Shown: in pieces, positions 26,161 through 35,540 of the stretch
How the letters are laid out: every line of letters begins with the position of its first letter
Numbering within the stretch: the first letter of the stretch is position 1
The notes under the pieces: model-generated
Seen by the model: only the letters and a program-made list of their open reading frames with translations
Told to the model about the DNA's origin: nothing
Database searches by the model: none
Position numbers and translations under genes: made by a program
From: Sedimentisphaerales bacterium
Lineage (GTDB): Bacteria > Planctomycetota > Phycisphaerae > Sedimentisphaerales > SM23-30
Length of the DNA stretch: 64,000 nt
Direction: 5' to 3'
Assembly (NCBI GenBank): GCA_016928435.1
Contig: JAFGKT010000048.1
Coordinates: forward strand, 1 to 64,000

Positions 26161-28184
26161 TGTGAGTTCTCCTGTTCAGGAAGACCTAGTCCGCTAAACA
26201 AATCCGGCTGTAATTTTTCTTGTAAATCTAACTCATATACCCAACTATCAACATTGTCGGCAATAAAAACGTATTTCCGCATAGCGGGCAAATACTCATC
26301 CAAAACCGACAAATACTCTCGCATCAAATAGACATTGCCACCTAGTTCATAAGCAAGACACTGCTGCCTGAATCTTTCACTGATTGCTTGAGTGGTCAGA
26401 CTGCGACGTTCCGCGTATGCTTGCGCTCGAGCTAGACGTATGTCGCTGGCGCTCTCGGCAAATGCCAAGGTTTCGCTGCTCTCTCCTTGAGCCGTAAGCA
26501 CCACCGCTTGACGGTTTTGGAACGCTGAAATCACGGTTTCAAACGAAGGCGCAACCTGCAAATGCGGATGCACGGAATCCAACCCTACAAAAACAACCTT
26601 TATTCCCAAGCCATATCGTTCGACTTCCGCTTGAATCGCCTGTTCTAGAAACTGTGTTGTTTCATAACGGCCGGGCCCCATCAGAGTCTGAATATCCGAA
26701 TGGGCCGCGTAACGTATGGCTTGACGATAGCAAATGCCCTCTAATAACGATCGAGTGTCGCGATAACAACTTCCATTATCGGCATAAGCGTATTGCTCCA
26801 CATCCTCGATCAAATAATGCACGGATAGAGCAATTATCAGTAAATCGAAATTCGTCCCTGAATCAGAAGTGAAGGCTTCGGAATCATCTTCCATTGCAAG
26901 CGATTCAGGCACCAATCCTTCATAAGCCACATCACACGCGTCTGCCACATCAACCACATCCGCCGGCGTCACAGCGTCAGAATCTTCCTGTATAACCGCG
27001 ACCATAAACGGATACTCGTTTTTCCAGTGTTGAACGCTCCAAAGCACCGGCCTGTTGTCTTCGCGTCTCTCAAAAGACTCGAAACCTATTTCCAAGGTCT
27101 GCAACTGCTTCATCGGAAATGATCGAATTCTATCAATCGGCCAAGGATATTTCAGATGCAGGCCCGGTTCGTAGGGAGAAGCGGCATTCAAGGGCTCGCC
27201 GAAACGCTCCAACACCCCAACATTGCCCGGCTCGACTATCGCTAACGTCGTCATTAGGTATAATACCAATGTCATGGCGATTAGAAGCGGCACCACCGCC
27301 CGCGAAAGCAATTGGAAAAACCAAGTGTCCGAGACTTTGAAACCAAACTGATAATCCAGAGCGTGAGCCGCGGTGCGGAATATACCGCCTGGTTCGCTGA
27401 ACAATCCCAAAATCCGCGATTCATAAGGAGCGCGATGATAGACCCCCTTGACCCGAGGCCGATACGCATCCAGCACCAAGTTCAATATCACCTCGATGCC
27501 GATCACAATCATTACCGCGGCAATCACATACGCCAATACCCGTTCAAACAACGGATAGCCCCCATCAGCCACTAATAACGCGACGGTTGTCGCAAAACAG
27601 ATCAAAGCGTTGCTTAATAGATAACTGCCCCCGGCCCGCAACGGGCGCCACTGCTCTTGCTGACTCATGCCCACGGCATAACGGGAGAAAAGAAAACTCA
27701 CCAAGGCAAAGCCGGCAATATACGCCGCGGCTGACAATACCGCGTCGCGCTGGTCAATCAGCATATTATAATCAACCGCGCGAACCCAATAATATTTCCA
27801 AAGCCCAATCCCAACCAGATAAACAACAGTCAGAATGGCAAAGATCGGAATCAGATATTTTTCCATCCACACCAATCGGCGCTGCGCTATATGCAGACTT
27901 CCCTCGACCGAACTGCTCTCAAAAACCGAGGTGTCTTTGCCTTGCCGACGCAATTGGTTGTATTGCTCGACGTCGCGATGCTCTTCTTGGGCCATGCGGC
28001 GCTGACGAAACTGCAGCAGCAGTATCAACCAGATTATACTGCCGCCTAGAAAATGCCACGCTTCAACGCGAACCGCCAGCGAACCAACCGCGTTACCCAC
28101 CCACAAGGCCAACATAAAGAAAAGGCCATGCAACAGAAATGCAACTAACGAAAGTCTTTCCGCGCGCTTAAATGATAGATTCAT
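26157..28184 (-). CDS. Large polytopic SPFH protein (third HflK-like)
   Basis: About 675 residues. The first 300 hold six or so membrane spans (for example RLSLVAFLLHGLFFMLALWVG and LIPIFAILTVVYLVGIGLW). The protein then continues as an SPFH domain after one more span (VEPGNVGVLERFGEP...YEPGLHLKYPWPID) and a coiled coil (FAESASDIRLARAQAYAERR). It is thus an HflK relative with an added multi-span membrane module, a form I know mainly from planctomycetes. Three starts are possible: GTG 28277, ATG 28217 and ATG 28184. None has a strong Shine-Dalgarno site, and the last is chosen because it precedes the first helix closely. It is the first gene of the operon. Confidence 0.82.
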   Translation of the reverse strand: MNLSFKRAERLSLVAFLLHGLFFMLALWVGNAVGSLAVRVEAWHFLGGSIIWLILLLQFRQRRMAQEEHRDVEQYNQLRRQGKDTSVFESSSVEGSLHIAQRRLVWMEKYLIPIFAILTVVYLVGIGLWKYYWVRAVDYNMLIDQRDAVLSAAAYIAGFALVSFLFSRYAVGMSQQEQWRPLRAGGSYLLSNALICFATTVALLVADGGYPLFERVLAYVIAAVMIVIGIEVILNLVLDAYRPRVKGVYHRAPYESRILGLFSEPGGIFRTAAHALDYQFGFKVSDTWFFQLLSRAVVPLLIAMTLVLYLMTTLAIVEPGNVGVLERFGEPLNAASPYEPGLHLKYPWPIDRIRSFPMKQLQTLEIGFESFERREDNRPVLWSVQHWKNEYPFMVAVIQEDSDAVTPADVVDVADACDVAYEGLVPESLAMEDDSEAFTSDSGTNFDLLIIALSVHYLIEDVEQYAYADNGSCYRDTRSLLEGICYRQAIRYAAHSDIQTLMGPGRYETTQFLEQAIQAEVERYGLGIKVVFVGLDSVHPHLQVAPSFETVISAFQNRQAVVLTAQGESSETLAFAESASDIRLARAQAYAERRSLTTQAISERFRQQCLAYELGGNVYLMREYLSVLDEYLPAMRKYVFIADNVDSWVYELDLQEKLQPDLFSGLGLPEQENSQ

Positions 28185-28298
28185 ATGTGCATCCAATTCA
28201 ATAACATCGAGAACCATAAGTCGCCGGGGCGATTTTTCATATGTGTCGCGACACAGCAACCAGGAAGCAATCAACACCGAAATTAGGCGACCTCAGAT

Positions 28299-28325
28299 AC
28301 TGTTGAACTAAAATATATCAACAGT
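28299..28325 (-). promoter_or_regulatory. Perfect inverted repeat upstream of the SPFH operon
   Basis: ACTGTTGA, 11 bases, TCAACAGT. It lies about 115 bases upstream of the favoured SPFH start and downstream of the candidate promoter at 28392-28419, so it could be an operator or a 5' leader hairpin. Confidence 0.5.
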
Positions 28326-28391
28326 CCTGACGGGCCACCGGATTTCACCGCTTCATAGCCAAATAACGAACCTTAATATGCGTAATTGCGT

Positions 28392-28419
28392 ATAATATGC
28401 AAGCCCGCCCCTCGGACAA
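28392..28419 (-). promoter_or_regulatory. Candidate promoter of the SPFH operon
   Basis: On the minus strand: TTGTCC, 16 bases, TATTAT. It is the best box pair found in this spacer and gives a leader of about 200 bases. Confidence 0.35.
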
Positions 28420-28519
28420 AAGTCAACAACACTGTCCGACCACAAGATAACTGCTGTTAGGATAGCGAACTATGCAACAGAATGCAAACATCAACAATAG
28501 CCAATAATACCAAAACCAC

Positions 28520-28554
28520 AAGACTCTCGGGAAATAGCCCTTGCAAAGAGTCTT
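28520..28554. repeat. Inverted repeat in the divergent spacer
   Basis: AAGACTCT and AGAGTCTT separated by 19 bases. No T-run follows in either direction. It lies between the two divergent transcription units. Confidence 0.45.
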
Positions 28555-28648
28555 GATATCTGTCAGCATTAACCGATATTCATATAGTAGAGGCCGGCGA
28601 TTAGGCCATATAACGGTTGAGCCGATAGCCTAAACCAAGACACCCTAT

Positions 28649-28671
28649 GTCAATATTATCGGTATATTGAC
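28649..28671 (+). promoter_or_regulatory. Perfect palindrome just upstream of the ABC-2 permease gene
   Basis: GTCAATAT, seven bases, ATATTGAC, ending 20 bases before the start codon. Its symmetry and place are those of a repressor site overlapping a promoter or early leader. Confidence 0.55.
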
Positions 28672-28691
28672 CCCAATTTGGAGTAATCAAA

Positions 28692-29669
28692 ATGTCCAGG
28701 AATCTTCTGGCAATAACAGGTAACACTTTCACCGAAACGCTGCGCCAGCCCGTATATGCTGTGGTTGCCGGCGCCGCTATTCTGTTGTTGATCTTCGGCC
28801 CGTCACTTTCTATGTTCACAATCGACGATGACAACATGCTTCTGAAAGACACTGGGCTGTCCACATTATTGGTTGCTGGGCTTTTTCTTGCGGTTTTCGC
28901 GGCCGCTACCGTAGTACACGGCGAAATCGAAAACAAAACCGTCTTGACCGTCGTCACCAAAACCGTCGATAGATACACATTTATACTAGGTAAATTCCTA
29001 GGCATAGCCGCCGCCGTTCTGCTGGCGGAGTTTCTGTTGGCACTGGTCCTATTAATGGTTGTACGTCATGGAGCCCTTCAGCGAGCCAGCGACCACCGCG
29101 ATACTGTCGTCCTTACCTTCGGAGCCATCACGGCTGGCGCGACCTTGGTCGTGGGGCTGCTGGGCAATTACTTCTACCGCTGGCGTTTTACTTCAACGGC
29201 AGTGGTTCTCGGCACCAGCCTTTGCGCTATCACCATAGCAGCCCTGGTATTCATTGACCCTTACTGGGCCTACAACCCAACCGCTGACAACCTCGACCTC
29301 AAGCTGATTGGGCCGATCTGCCTTGTGGCAATTGCCACCACAATCTTGGCTGCCATTGCAGTCGCTGTCGCTACCAGAGCCGGGCTTGTTCTAACCTTGT
29401 TGATTTCAGCCATATTCTTTGTCGCCGGCACAACACTGCAACCCTGGCTCGGACCTTTCGCTCAGCAAGCCAATATATTGGGATACGTTGCCAAGACCGT
29501 CCTGGCGATATTCCCCTGTATAAACTTCTTTATGGTCAGCAACGCCATATACACCGGACAAACCGTCCCCACGCCCTACATTTGGCACGCACTGGGCTAT
29601 GCACTAATTTACGTCACTGCTGTATTATTGTTCACCATGGCCCTGTTTCGGCACCGCGAAATCGGATAA
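28692..29669 (+). CDS. ABC-2 type permease, lone
   Basis: A 325-residue membrane protein with about six spans. It shares the opening of ABC-2 export permeases (NLLAITGNTFTETLRQP) and the loop HGEIENKTVLTVVTKTVDRYTFILGKF, matching the permease at 18772. It lacks the large outer domain of that protein. No ATPase gene is adjacent; the ATPase of the divergent operon is a candidate partner. GGAG lies nine bases before the ATG, and a perfect palindrome lies just upstream. Confidence 0.85.
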   Translation: MSRNLLAITGNTFTETLRQPVYAVVAGAAILLLIFGPSLSMFTIDDDNMLLKDTGLSTLLVAGLFLAVFAAATVVHGEIENKTVLTVVTKTVDRYTFILGKFLGIAAAVLLAEFLLALVLLMVVRHGALQRASDHRDTVVLTFGAITAGATLVVGLLGNYFYRWRFTSTAVVLGTSLCAITIAALVFIDPYWAYNPTADNLDLKLIGPICLVAIATTILAAIAVAVATRAGLVLTLLISAIFFVAGTTLQPWLGPFAQQANILGYVAKTVLAIFPCINFFMVSNAIYTGQTVPTPYIWHALGYALIYVTAVLLFTMALFRHREIG

Positions 29670-29771
29670 TTTGCCCATTTGCCAGCTATTTCCCACCTAT
29701 AATAGCCAGGCGATAATTCATAAAGCCATTCCAGTAAAGTGTTTGCAACAAAAAGCTCTTTTTGTGCCCAC

Positions 29772-29800
29772 TTGACGTCAACCCACCCGCCAACTATAAT
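29772..29800 (+). promoter_or_regulatory. Near-perfect sigma70 promoter of thiSG
   Basis: TTGACG, exactly 17 bases, TATAAT: 11 of 12 consensus positions. Transcription would begin near 29807, giving a leader of about 100 bases. Confidence 0.75.
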
Positions 29801-29806
29801 TGGCTC

Positions 29807-29907
29807 TTTGTCTCAGAGGCAAAGGCACCGCTACCGTTATGCGTAGGAATGCCGGCTCGAACTAAAACGCGAGATATCAATCTGACACTTTTTTTGCGAG
29901 AATAACC
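29807..29907 (+). promoter_or_regulatory. Structured thiSG leader, not a recognisable TPP riboswitch
   Basis: The leader can fold into GGCA...TGCC enclosing CTAC...GTAG, then CTCG...CGAG, followed by seven T shortly before the thiS start, which resembles an attenuator. The hallmark TPP motifs (CTGAGA, and GATCTGGATAATGCC-type) are absent. Confidence 0.35.
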
Positions 29908-30105
29908 GTGATTGTCAAAGTAAACGACCGTGATCACCAACTCCCGGACAAAGCCACCGTAAGACAACTTCTAGATGAATTAAAAGTGGTCGGCCCTTTG
30001 GCGGTAGAACTCAATCGAAAAGTATGTCCTAAGAAAGACCACGAGACCACCATTCTAAGTGATGGCGACATTATTGAGATTGTTACCATCGTCGGCGGCG
30101 GGTGA
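29908..30105 (+). CDS. thiS: Sulfur carrier protein ThiS
   Basis: A 65-residue ubiquitin-fold carrier. The C-terminus ends VTIVGGG, giving the Gly-Gly end that is adenylated and thiocarboxylated to deliver sulfur for the thiazole ring of thiamine. The last Gly is preceded by one extra Gly, so the exact terminus is Gly-Gly as needed. The start is GTG, with only a weak GAG upstream. The ThiG gene follows 89 bases later. ThiF, ThiO or ThiH are not in the window. Confidence 0.93.
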   Translation: MIVKVNDRDHQLPDKATVRQLLDELKVVGPLAVELNRKVCPKKDHETTILSDGDIIEIVTIVGGG

Positions 30106-30194
30106 GTCATATAAGATTGTCCAATAGCCCCATCAAAAGTACAGACTTTTGTAGCAAACATAAGAATATTGAATTTCCGGAAGGCGGGCCAATC

Positions 30195-30983
30195 ATGGCA
30201 AACAATGAAAAACTAAAACTTGGACCATTTGAATTTTCCAGTCGTCTTTTTGTCGGGACCGGCAAGTACTCGTCATTTGAGCTAATGCAACAGGCCTTGG
30301 AAGCCAGTGGTTGCCAAGTCGTAACTGTCGCGGTACGCCGAGAAAGATTGTTCGACAAACAGCAACGTAACATTCTTGATTTCCTTGATCGCGATCGTTA
30401 TACGCTCTTGCCCAACACCGCTGGTTGCTTCAATGCTGAAGACGCTGTGCGTACCGCTCGACTGGGACGCGAACTGCTCGATTTAGACTGGGTAAAGTTG
30501 GAAGTTTTGGCTGACACCAAGACTTTGTTGCCCGACCCTCTAGGCACTCTCGAAGCCACCGAGACTTTAGTCAAAGATGGATTCACCGTTTTGGTCTATA
30601 CCAATGACGATCCTGTGATGGCTCAACGGTTAGAGCAAGCCGGCGCCACCAGCGTGATGCCCGCCGCTGCGCCCATCGGGTCCGGTCAAGGAATCCTCAA
30701 CCCCAATAATATCCGCATCATCCTCGAACGGGCCACCGTTCCGATTATTGTCGATGCCGGAGTTGGAACCGCCAGCGATGTTACATTGGCAATGGAACTT
30801 GGAGCTGCCGGGGTGTTGCTCAATACTGGTATTGCCGGCGCCCAAGACCCTGTAGCCATGGCTCGAGCAATGAACCACGCCATCGAGGCCGGCAGACTCG
30901 CAGCCAACGCCGGTCGTATCCCCCGTAAACTCTACGCCACCGCTTCTTCACCTGTCGAAGGCACCATCGGAGTGTCAAAATAA
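30195..30983 (+). CDS. thiG: Thiazole synthase ThiG
   Basis: A 262-residue TIM-barrel enzyme that joins 1-deoxyxylulose 5-phosphate, the ThiS sulfur and dehydroglycine into the thiazole phosphate. The Schiff-base lysine is K101 in WVKLEVLAD. Other family blocks are [30 protein letters not shown] and [10 protein letters not shown]. The ATG at 30195 follows GGAAGG and matches the family start; the ORF-track start adds 31 unrelated residues. Co-transcribed with thiS. Confidence 0.96.
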   Translation: MANNEKLKLGPFEFSSRLFVGTGKYSSFELMQQALEASGCQVVTVAVRRERLFDKQQRNILDFLDRDRYTLLPNTAGCFNAEDAVRTARLGRELLDLDWVKLEVLADTKTLLPDPLGTLEATETLVKDGFTVLVYTNDDPVMAQRLEQAGATSVMPAAAPIGSGQGILNPNNIRIILERATVPIIVDAGVGTASDVTLAMELGAAGVLLNTGIAGAQDPVAMARAMNHAIEAGRLAANAGRIPRKLYATASSPVEGTIGVSK

Positions 30984-31080
30984 AACACCGATACGCATCT
31001 GAAACAACTTCATTATGAACCAACACAGGATGAAAGCGCCTCGCTAACCAAACCCATCCCGTTGATCGGCCTGAAATAGA

Positions 31081-33147
31081 ATGAACAACAACCGTATTGA
31101 TCCTGCATGGTTTCTCGGTTCCCAAGGCCCCATCGCCCGGTATCTAAACGGTTATGAAGTTCGCCACGAACAAGTGGCTATGGCTCAGGCTATTCAACAA
31201 GCGTTCAGCTCTTCCCAGCATCTTGTCGTCGAAGCTGGAACCGGGGTCGGCAAAAGCTTCGCCTATCTCATTCCCGCCATTCAACGCGCCGTCGAAAACA
31301 AACAAAAAGTCGTTATCAGCACCTACACCATCGCCCTGCAAGAACAGCTCACTCGTAAAGACGTGCCCTTTATTCACGAAATCGCTGATCATGATTTTCT
31401 CTGCGTACTAGCCAAGGGCAGAGGGAACTACTTCTGTTGGCGCCGTTTTGAACACACAAAAAAAAGAGGCGGCACTCTTTTTGACAGCGAAGACCAATTC
31501 GAAGAACTGTCGAAAATCTATAGCTGGGCATTGGAAACCAAAGACGGTTCTCGCAGCAGTATGCAAGATCAGCCGTCTCCTGCTGTATGGGAACAAATCT
31601 GCAGCGACAGCACCGTGTGTATGGGGCGCAAGTGCCCGCATGTCGGCATCTGTTTCTATCAGCAAGTCAAAAGAAGAATATTCGGCGCCGACATAATTAT
31701 AACTAACCACGCCCTGTTATTCTCCGACTTGGCAGCGAAACTCGAAGGCGGGGCAATTCTGCCTAAATTCGAACTGCTCATACTCGATGAAGCCCACAAT
31801 GTGGAAAATGTCGCCAGCACTCACTTCGGCCTGCGCATAACCAATCATCAGATCAGCTATCTCCTAAACCGCATCTACAACCCCCGCACCGGCAAAGGCA
31901 TAGTCACCCCTTACTGCGACAACATGACCATCGAACTGCTTGCCGATGTCACCGATGCCGCTGAGAAATTCTTCGCCTCGCTGCAAACCTTCGATGAAGT
32001 TGAAAAATCCTATGGAGGCAACGGCAGAGTCCAAAAGAGCGCGGCGTTCGTCAATGTACTTAGTCGTCCTTTGATCGAGCTTGGCCAAAACCTCCATAAT
32101 ATCGCCGCGGAAATCGAAGACGAACAAGATCAAATGGAAATCGATTCTTACAGTGTCCGTTGTCTCGAAATGGCCGATGCGATAAAAACCTTTATCGATC
32201 AGCAGATCGGCGAAAGCGTTTATTGGGTCGAGGCCTCCCAACGCCGCTATCGCCCCACCGTTGCCGCGTGCGCCTCGCCATTACATGTAGGCAGTACACT
32301 GCAAAAGGCCCTCTTCTCCCAATGTTCCACGGTAGTCCTTACCAGCGCCACCATCGCCACCGGGTCAACAAAGCCAACCACTAAGAATCCATCAGCAACC
32401 GACGACGCTTATTCCGATCAGCTCATCGCCGGCACAGATAGACCTCCAGGATTCGATTTCTTCTGCTCAAGACTGGGGCTGGAAGAATGCCTCACCCTCC
32501 AATTGGGTTCACCCTTTGACTATCAATCCCAAGTAGAGGTTTTTGTCGAAGCATCGTTGCCCGATCCATCCCAGAAAACACAAGACTTTTTGGATGCCGC
32601 CGCCCAATGCGTAAAGAAATATCTCGAGCATACTATGGGCAAGGCGTTTTTGTTGTTCACGAGTTTCAAACAACTGGACCAAATGGCACAAGAGCTGCAA
32701 TCTTTCTGCCAGACACACAACCTCACTCTTTTGGCTCAGGGCAAAGGCAAAGACCGTTCTCAACTGCTGGACCAATTCCGCGAAAACACCAATAGTATTT
32801 TATTAGGGACAGACAGTTTCTGGCAAGGCGTGGATGTGCCCGGCGAAAGTCTTAGTAATGTAATTATCGTAAAACTTCCCTTTTCCGTACCGGACCATCC
32901 CTTGCTGCAAGCCCGGCTCGAACAAATCAAAAGCCAAGGCGGAAATCCATTCTTCGATTACCAACTGCCCGAAGCCATACTCAAGTTCAAACAGGGGTTC
33001 GGCCGATTGATTCGCTCCAAAACCGATACAGGAATTGTCGTTATATTGGACCCCCGCGTAGTCACCAAAAGGTATGGCAAAGCATTTCTTCGTGCCCTGC
33101 CCCCCTGCCCCGTGAATATCCGCACAAATAACACGCCCGAGCTTTGA
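31081..33147 (+). CDS. dinG: DinG/XPD-type iron-sulfur helicase
   Basis: A 688-residue superfamily 2 helicase that unwinds DNA 5' to 3'. Walker A is at residues 52-59 (AGTGVGKS), the DEAH box at 236-239 (LDEAH), and the C-terminal motif near QGFGRLIRSKTDTG. Four cysteines, C119, C180, C185 and C191, have the C-x4-C-x5-C spacing of the DinG iron-sulfur cluster. Members resolve R-loops and DNA secondary structure. There is no exonuclease domain. The Shine-Dalgarno site is weak, and the gene starts 97 bases after thiG. Confidence 0.92.
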   Translation: MNNNRIDPAWFLGSQGPIARYLNGYEVRHEQVAMAQAIQQAFSSSQHLVVEAGTGVGKSFAYLIPAIQRAVENKQKVVISTYTIALQEQLTRKDVPFIHEIADHDFLCVLAKGRGNYFCWRRFEHTKKRGGTLFDSEDQFEELSKIYSWALETKDGSRSSMQDQPSPAVWEQICSDSTVCMGRKCPHVGICFYQQVKRRIFGADIIITNHALLFSDLAAKLEGGAILPKFELLILDEAHNVENVASTHFGLRITNHQISYLLNRIYNPRTGKGIVTPYCDNMTIELLADVTDAAEKFFASLQTFDEVEKSYGGNGRVQKSAAFVNVLSRPLIELGQNLHNIAAEIEDEQDQMEIDSYSVRCLEMADAIKTFIDQQIGESVYWVEASQRRYRPTVAACASPLHVGSTLQKALFSQCSTVVLTSATIATGSTKPTTKNPSATDDAYSDQLIAGTDRPPGFDFFCSRLGLEECLTLQLGSPFDYQSQVEVFVEASLPDPSQKTQDFLDAAAQCVKKYLEHTMGKAFLLFTSFKQLDQMAQELQSFCQTHNLTLLAQGKGKDRSQLLDQFRENTNSILLGTDSFWQGVDVPGESLSNVIIVKLPFSVPDHPLLQARLEQIKSQGGNPFFDYQLPEAILKFKQGFGRLIRSKTDTGIVVILDPRVVTKRYGKAFLRALPPCPVNIRTNNTPEL

Positions 33148-33230
33148 TCCGCCAGGGTGTTATTGCTCTAATCCATCAGCCCGCTTAGCTGCAACCTCGA
33201 TCTGTGGCAACTCTATTTACGCCCCAGCCG

Positions 33231-35477
33231 TTAAAGCCGCACATCCGGCGAAATGAAACGCAATAATGAATCGCAACCCCATTGGAACAGCGTAAACCGA
33301 CCGCACGCTATTCGTACTCGACCAGACATATAAGGCCGGGCACAATCCAAAACCTCCGCATCATCCAATTCTATCGTAATCTCATAAACCGGATCGGTAG
33401 GCCTTTCACTTCGCGTATAATAATCGTACTCCGTATAAACCTCGCCGCCGACTTTATGGCTCAATGCCATCTTCTCGCCAAATTCTCCCATACTGTCTTC
33501 ACAGTGATCACCCGGTCCTATCGCCACATGGCCGGTAAACGTATCACCCGGAAAAGCATACAGCATTAACTCCGCCGCCTGACCAATCTCATCCAAATCA
33601 GGGAATATCCGCGCGAGGTCGTCTTCCGAAACCCAAACCTTGGCCGTCATTTGCGAATTATCCGCTAGCAGGAACAGAATCGTACCTTTTCTCAAAAAAC
33701 GATTGTTTATGGAATCCAGTTCTGACACTGTACCCAAAACCTCACCCGAAAACGACGCCTGAACCTGCAACTCCGCTTCTATTGATCGCAGCCGTTCTAA
33801 GTCCGCCACTTTCGATTCTCGACGCTCGATCAACATATCCGCTTCCGCGTTCTGACCGTAGCGGCGTAACTGGTCGATCTGAATATCAAACTGCTGAATC
33901 TCATAGCCGGTCTGTTCTATCTGCAACTGCAAATCTCTGTTTTCTAACAGCGCCACGGTTCCCGATTGATCCGTGCCGTCAACCGTTATGTAGCTTCCTT
34001 CCTTCACGGAATCGACAAGCTGCAACTGGCCATCAACTCCCGTGCGAACCAATTGCACTTGTGCCGGCTCTAAAACAAAATTCAGCGTAACATGCTGTTC
34101 CATCGGCCAGAACAAGACCATGCCGACCAATATCACCAATATCGCTAATATAATCACCAAACGCGTATTTGATATACCCAATGCGATGCGTTGCTTAGCT
34201 ATACGACTACCTCCCTGAACCAAAGGCGTTAACATCATTTTCCAAATCGCAAGCACAACCAAAACCTGACCTAGCCAGGCTAGATGCAAACCGTCCAATA
34301 TGCGATATAGGCCAAACATTATCGCAAACAGAATAAACCAACGGTACAAATAGGCTGACACACTATAGAAAGGGAAAACCGAACGAAAACGATGTTCCTC
34401 CGGCATCTCGTCACTGTGCCCACCCAAAACGCAGCGTACAAAAAGATTACGCATATAGTCGTTAGAACGCTGGCGAAGATTCGGCACTTCAATCAAATCC
34501 ATCAGCATGTAATATCCATCATATCTCAATAATGGATTAGCGTTGAATAGCACGGTCTGGAACGAACAAGCTACTACAACATTGAATGCCATCAGATTTA
34601 TAAAGTCAGGCGAATTCGTATAGTACCAGACAATCGCAGCTATCCCCGCGAAGATCATCTCCGTCATTATCCCCGCGGCCGTTACAAATATCCGATGGCG
34701 CTTATGCGGAAAAGTCCAAGAATCGGTCACATTACAATAAAAAAACGGCACAAAAACCAAAAACAGCCACCCCATCTCGTGAACTTCCCCCCCATAATTC
34801 TTGCACGTTAAACCGTGTCCGAATTCGTGCAGTCCCTTGATAATCCAAAGCGTCGCCAGCAATAACGGCATATTATAGATCGTGAAAAACTGGGTGCTGA
34901 ACGTTTCGCTGAAATCATCCCAGCGGTGCAAAATCATCCCAAGGCCCACGAACATCAACGCCAGATACAGCACAAAACTGGGCCAAGTCCATATAAAACG
35001 CAAATGCTCCCAGATGCGACCCAAAATCTTGTCGGGATCAAAAACCGGTATCTTGACAAACAGGAAGTTCTGGAACATCGCCTTGGTTTTCAACCACCAC
35101 TTTTTCCGCGACAAACGATACAGAACTTCGTCACGGTCCGGCTGCGCTATCGTAATAACCCCCTTACTGGTCAAGGCCCGCACAAATTGCGCAACCTCCG
35201 CGTTGTTCAGACAGTCAGTCCTAAATTCCTTGCGATGAGCCGCTTTTAGCTGCGCCAACGTAATATCATTACGCAATTGATTGATAATGAAGTATTCTTC
35301 CCGGTTAAAGCGATAATAACGCAGCGAAACCGGGTCTTTGATAACCCAATATGGCTGGCCGTCGTAAATCTGCGGATAAGCCAGCAGCTCCCTTCGCACC
35401 TTGGGAAGAAGCTGATGCTCCGGCAAATCGCTATTGGGCGACCCCGCCCCATCATACCTTTTGTAGTTGGATTGCAT
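33231..35477 (-). CDS. M50 membrane metalloprotease with PqqD-like head and adaptor tail
   Basis: A 748-residue protein of the 'putative peptide zinc metalloprotease' (YydH-like) type. Residues 28-110 resemble a PqqD peptide-binding winged helix. Residues 160-440 are a polytopic M50 (site-2 protease) core with HEFGH at 217-221 and the third-ligand motif NANPLLRYDGYY at 312-323. After more spans, residues 465-745 form an extracytoplasmic lipoyl/HlyD-like adaptor with a short coiled coil. It could cleave and pass peptides through the membrane. It is the last of three genes with two adaptors, 63 bases after the HlyD gene stops. Confidence 0.88.
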   Translation of the reverse strand: MQSNYKRYDGAGSPNSDLPEHQLLPKVRRELLAYPQIYDGQPYWVIKDPVSLRYYRFNREEYFIINQLRNDITLAQLKAAHRKEFRTDCLNNAEVAQFVRALTSKGVITIAQPDRDEVLYRLSRKKWWLKTKAMFQNFLFVKIPVFDPDKILGRIWEHLRFIWTWPSFVLYLALMFVGLGMILHRWDDFSETFSTQFFTIYNMPLLLATLWIIKGLHEFGHGLTCKNYGGEVHEMGWLFLVFVPFFYCNVTDSWTFPHKRHRIFVTAAGIMTEMIFAGIAAIVWYYTNSPDFINLMAFNVVVACSFQTVLFNANPLLRYDGYYMLMDLIEVPNLRQRSNDYMRNLFVRCVLGGHSDEMPEEHRFRSVFPFYSVSAYLYRWFILFAIMFGLYRILDGLHLAWLGQVLVVLAIWKMMLTPLVQGGSRIAKQRIALGISNTRLVIILAILVILVGMVLFWPMEQHVTLNFVLEPAQVQLVRTGVDGQLQLVDSVKEGSYITVDGTDQSGTVALLENRDLQLQIEQTGYEIQQFDIQIDQLRRYGQNAEADMLIERRESKVADLERLRSIEAELQVQASFSGEVLGTVSELDSINNRFLRKGTILFLLADNSQMTAKVWVSEDDLARIFPDLDEIGQAAELMLYAFPGDTFTGHVAIGPGDHCEDSMGEFGEKMALSHKVGGEVYTEYDYYTRSERPTDPVYEITIELDDAEVLDCARPYMSGRVRIACGRFTLFQWGCDSLLRFISPDVRL

Positions 35478-35540
35478 ATTTTTACTACGTATCTAAAAAT
35501 CTAAAAACCGATAGCCCAACAGTCGTCGCTACAAGTCTTA

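Noticed and set aside
29807-29907. TPP riboswitch before thiS
   Set aside because: The conserved CTGAGA and the GATCTGGATAATGCC-type segment are absent.
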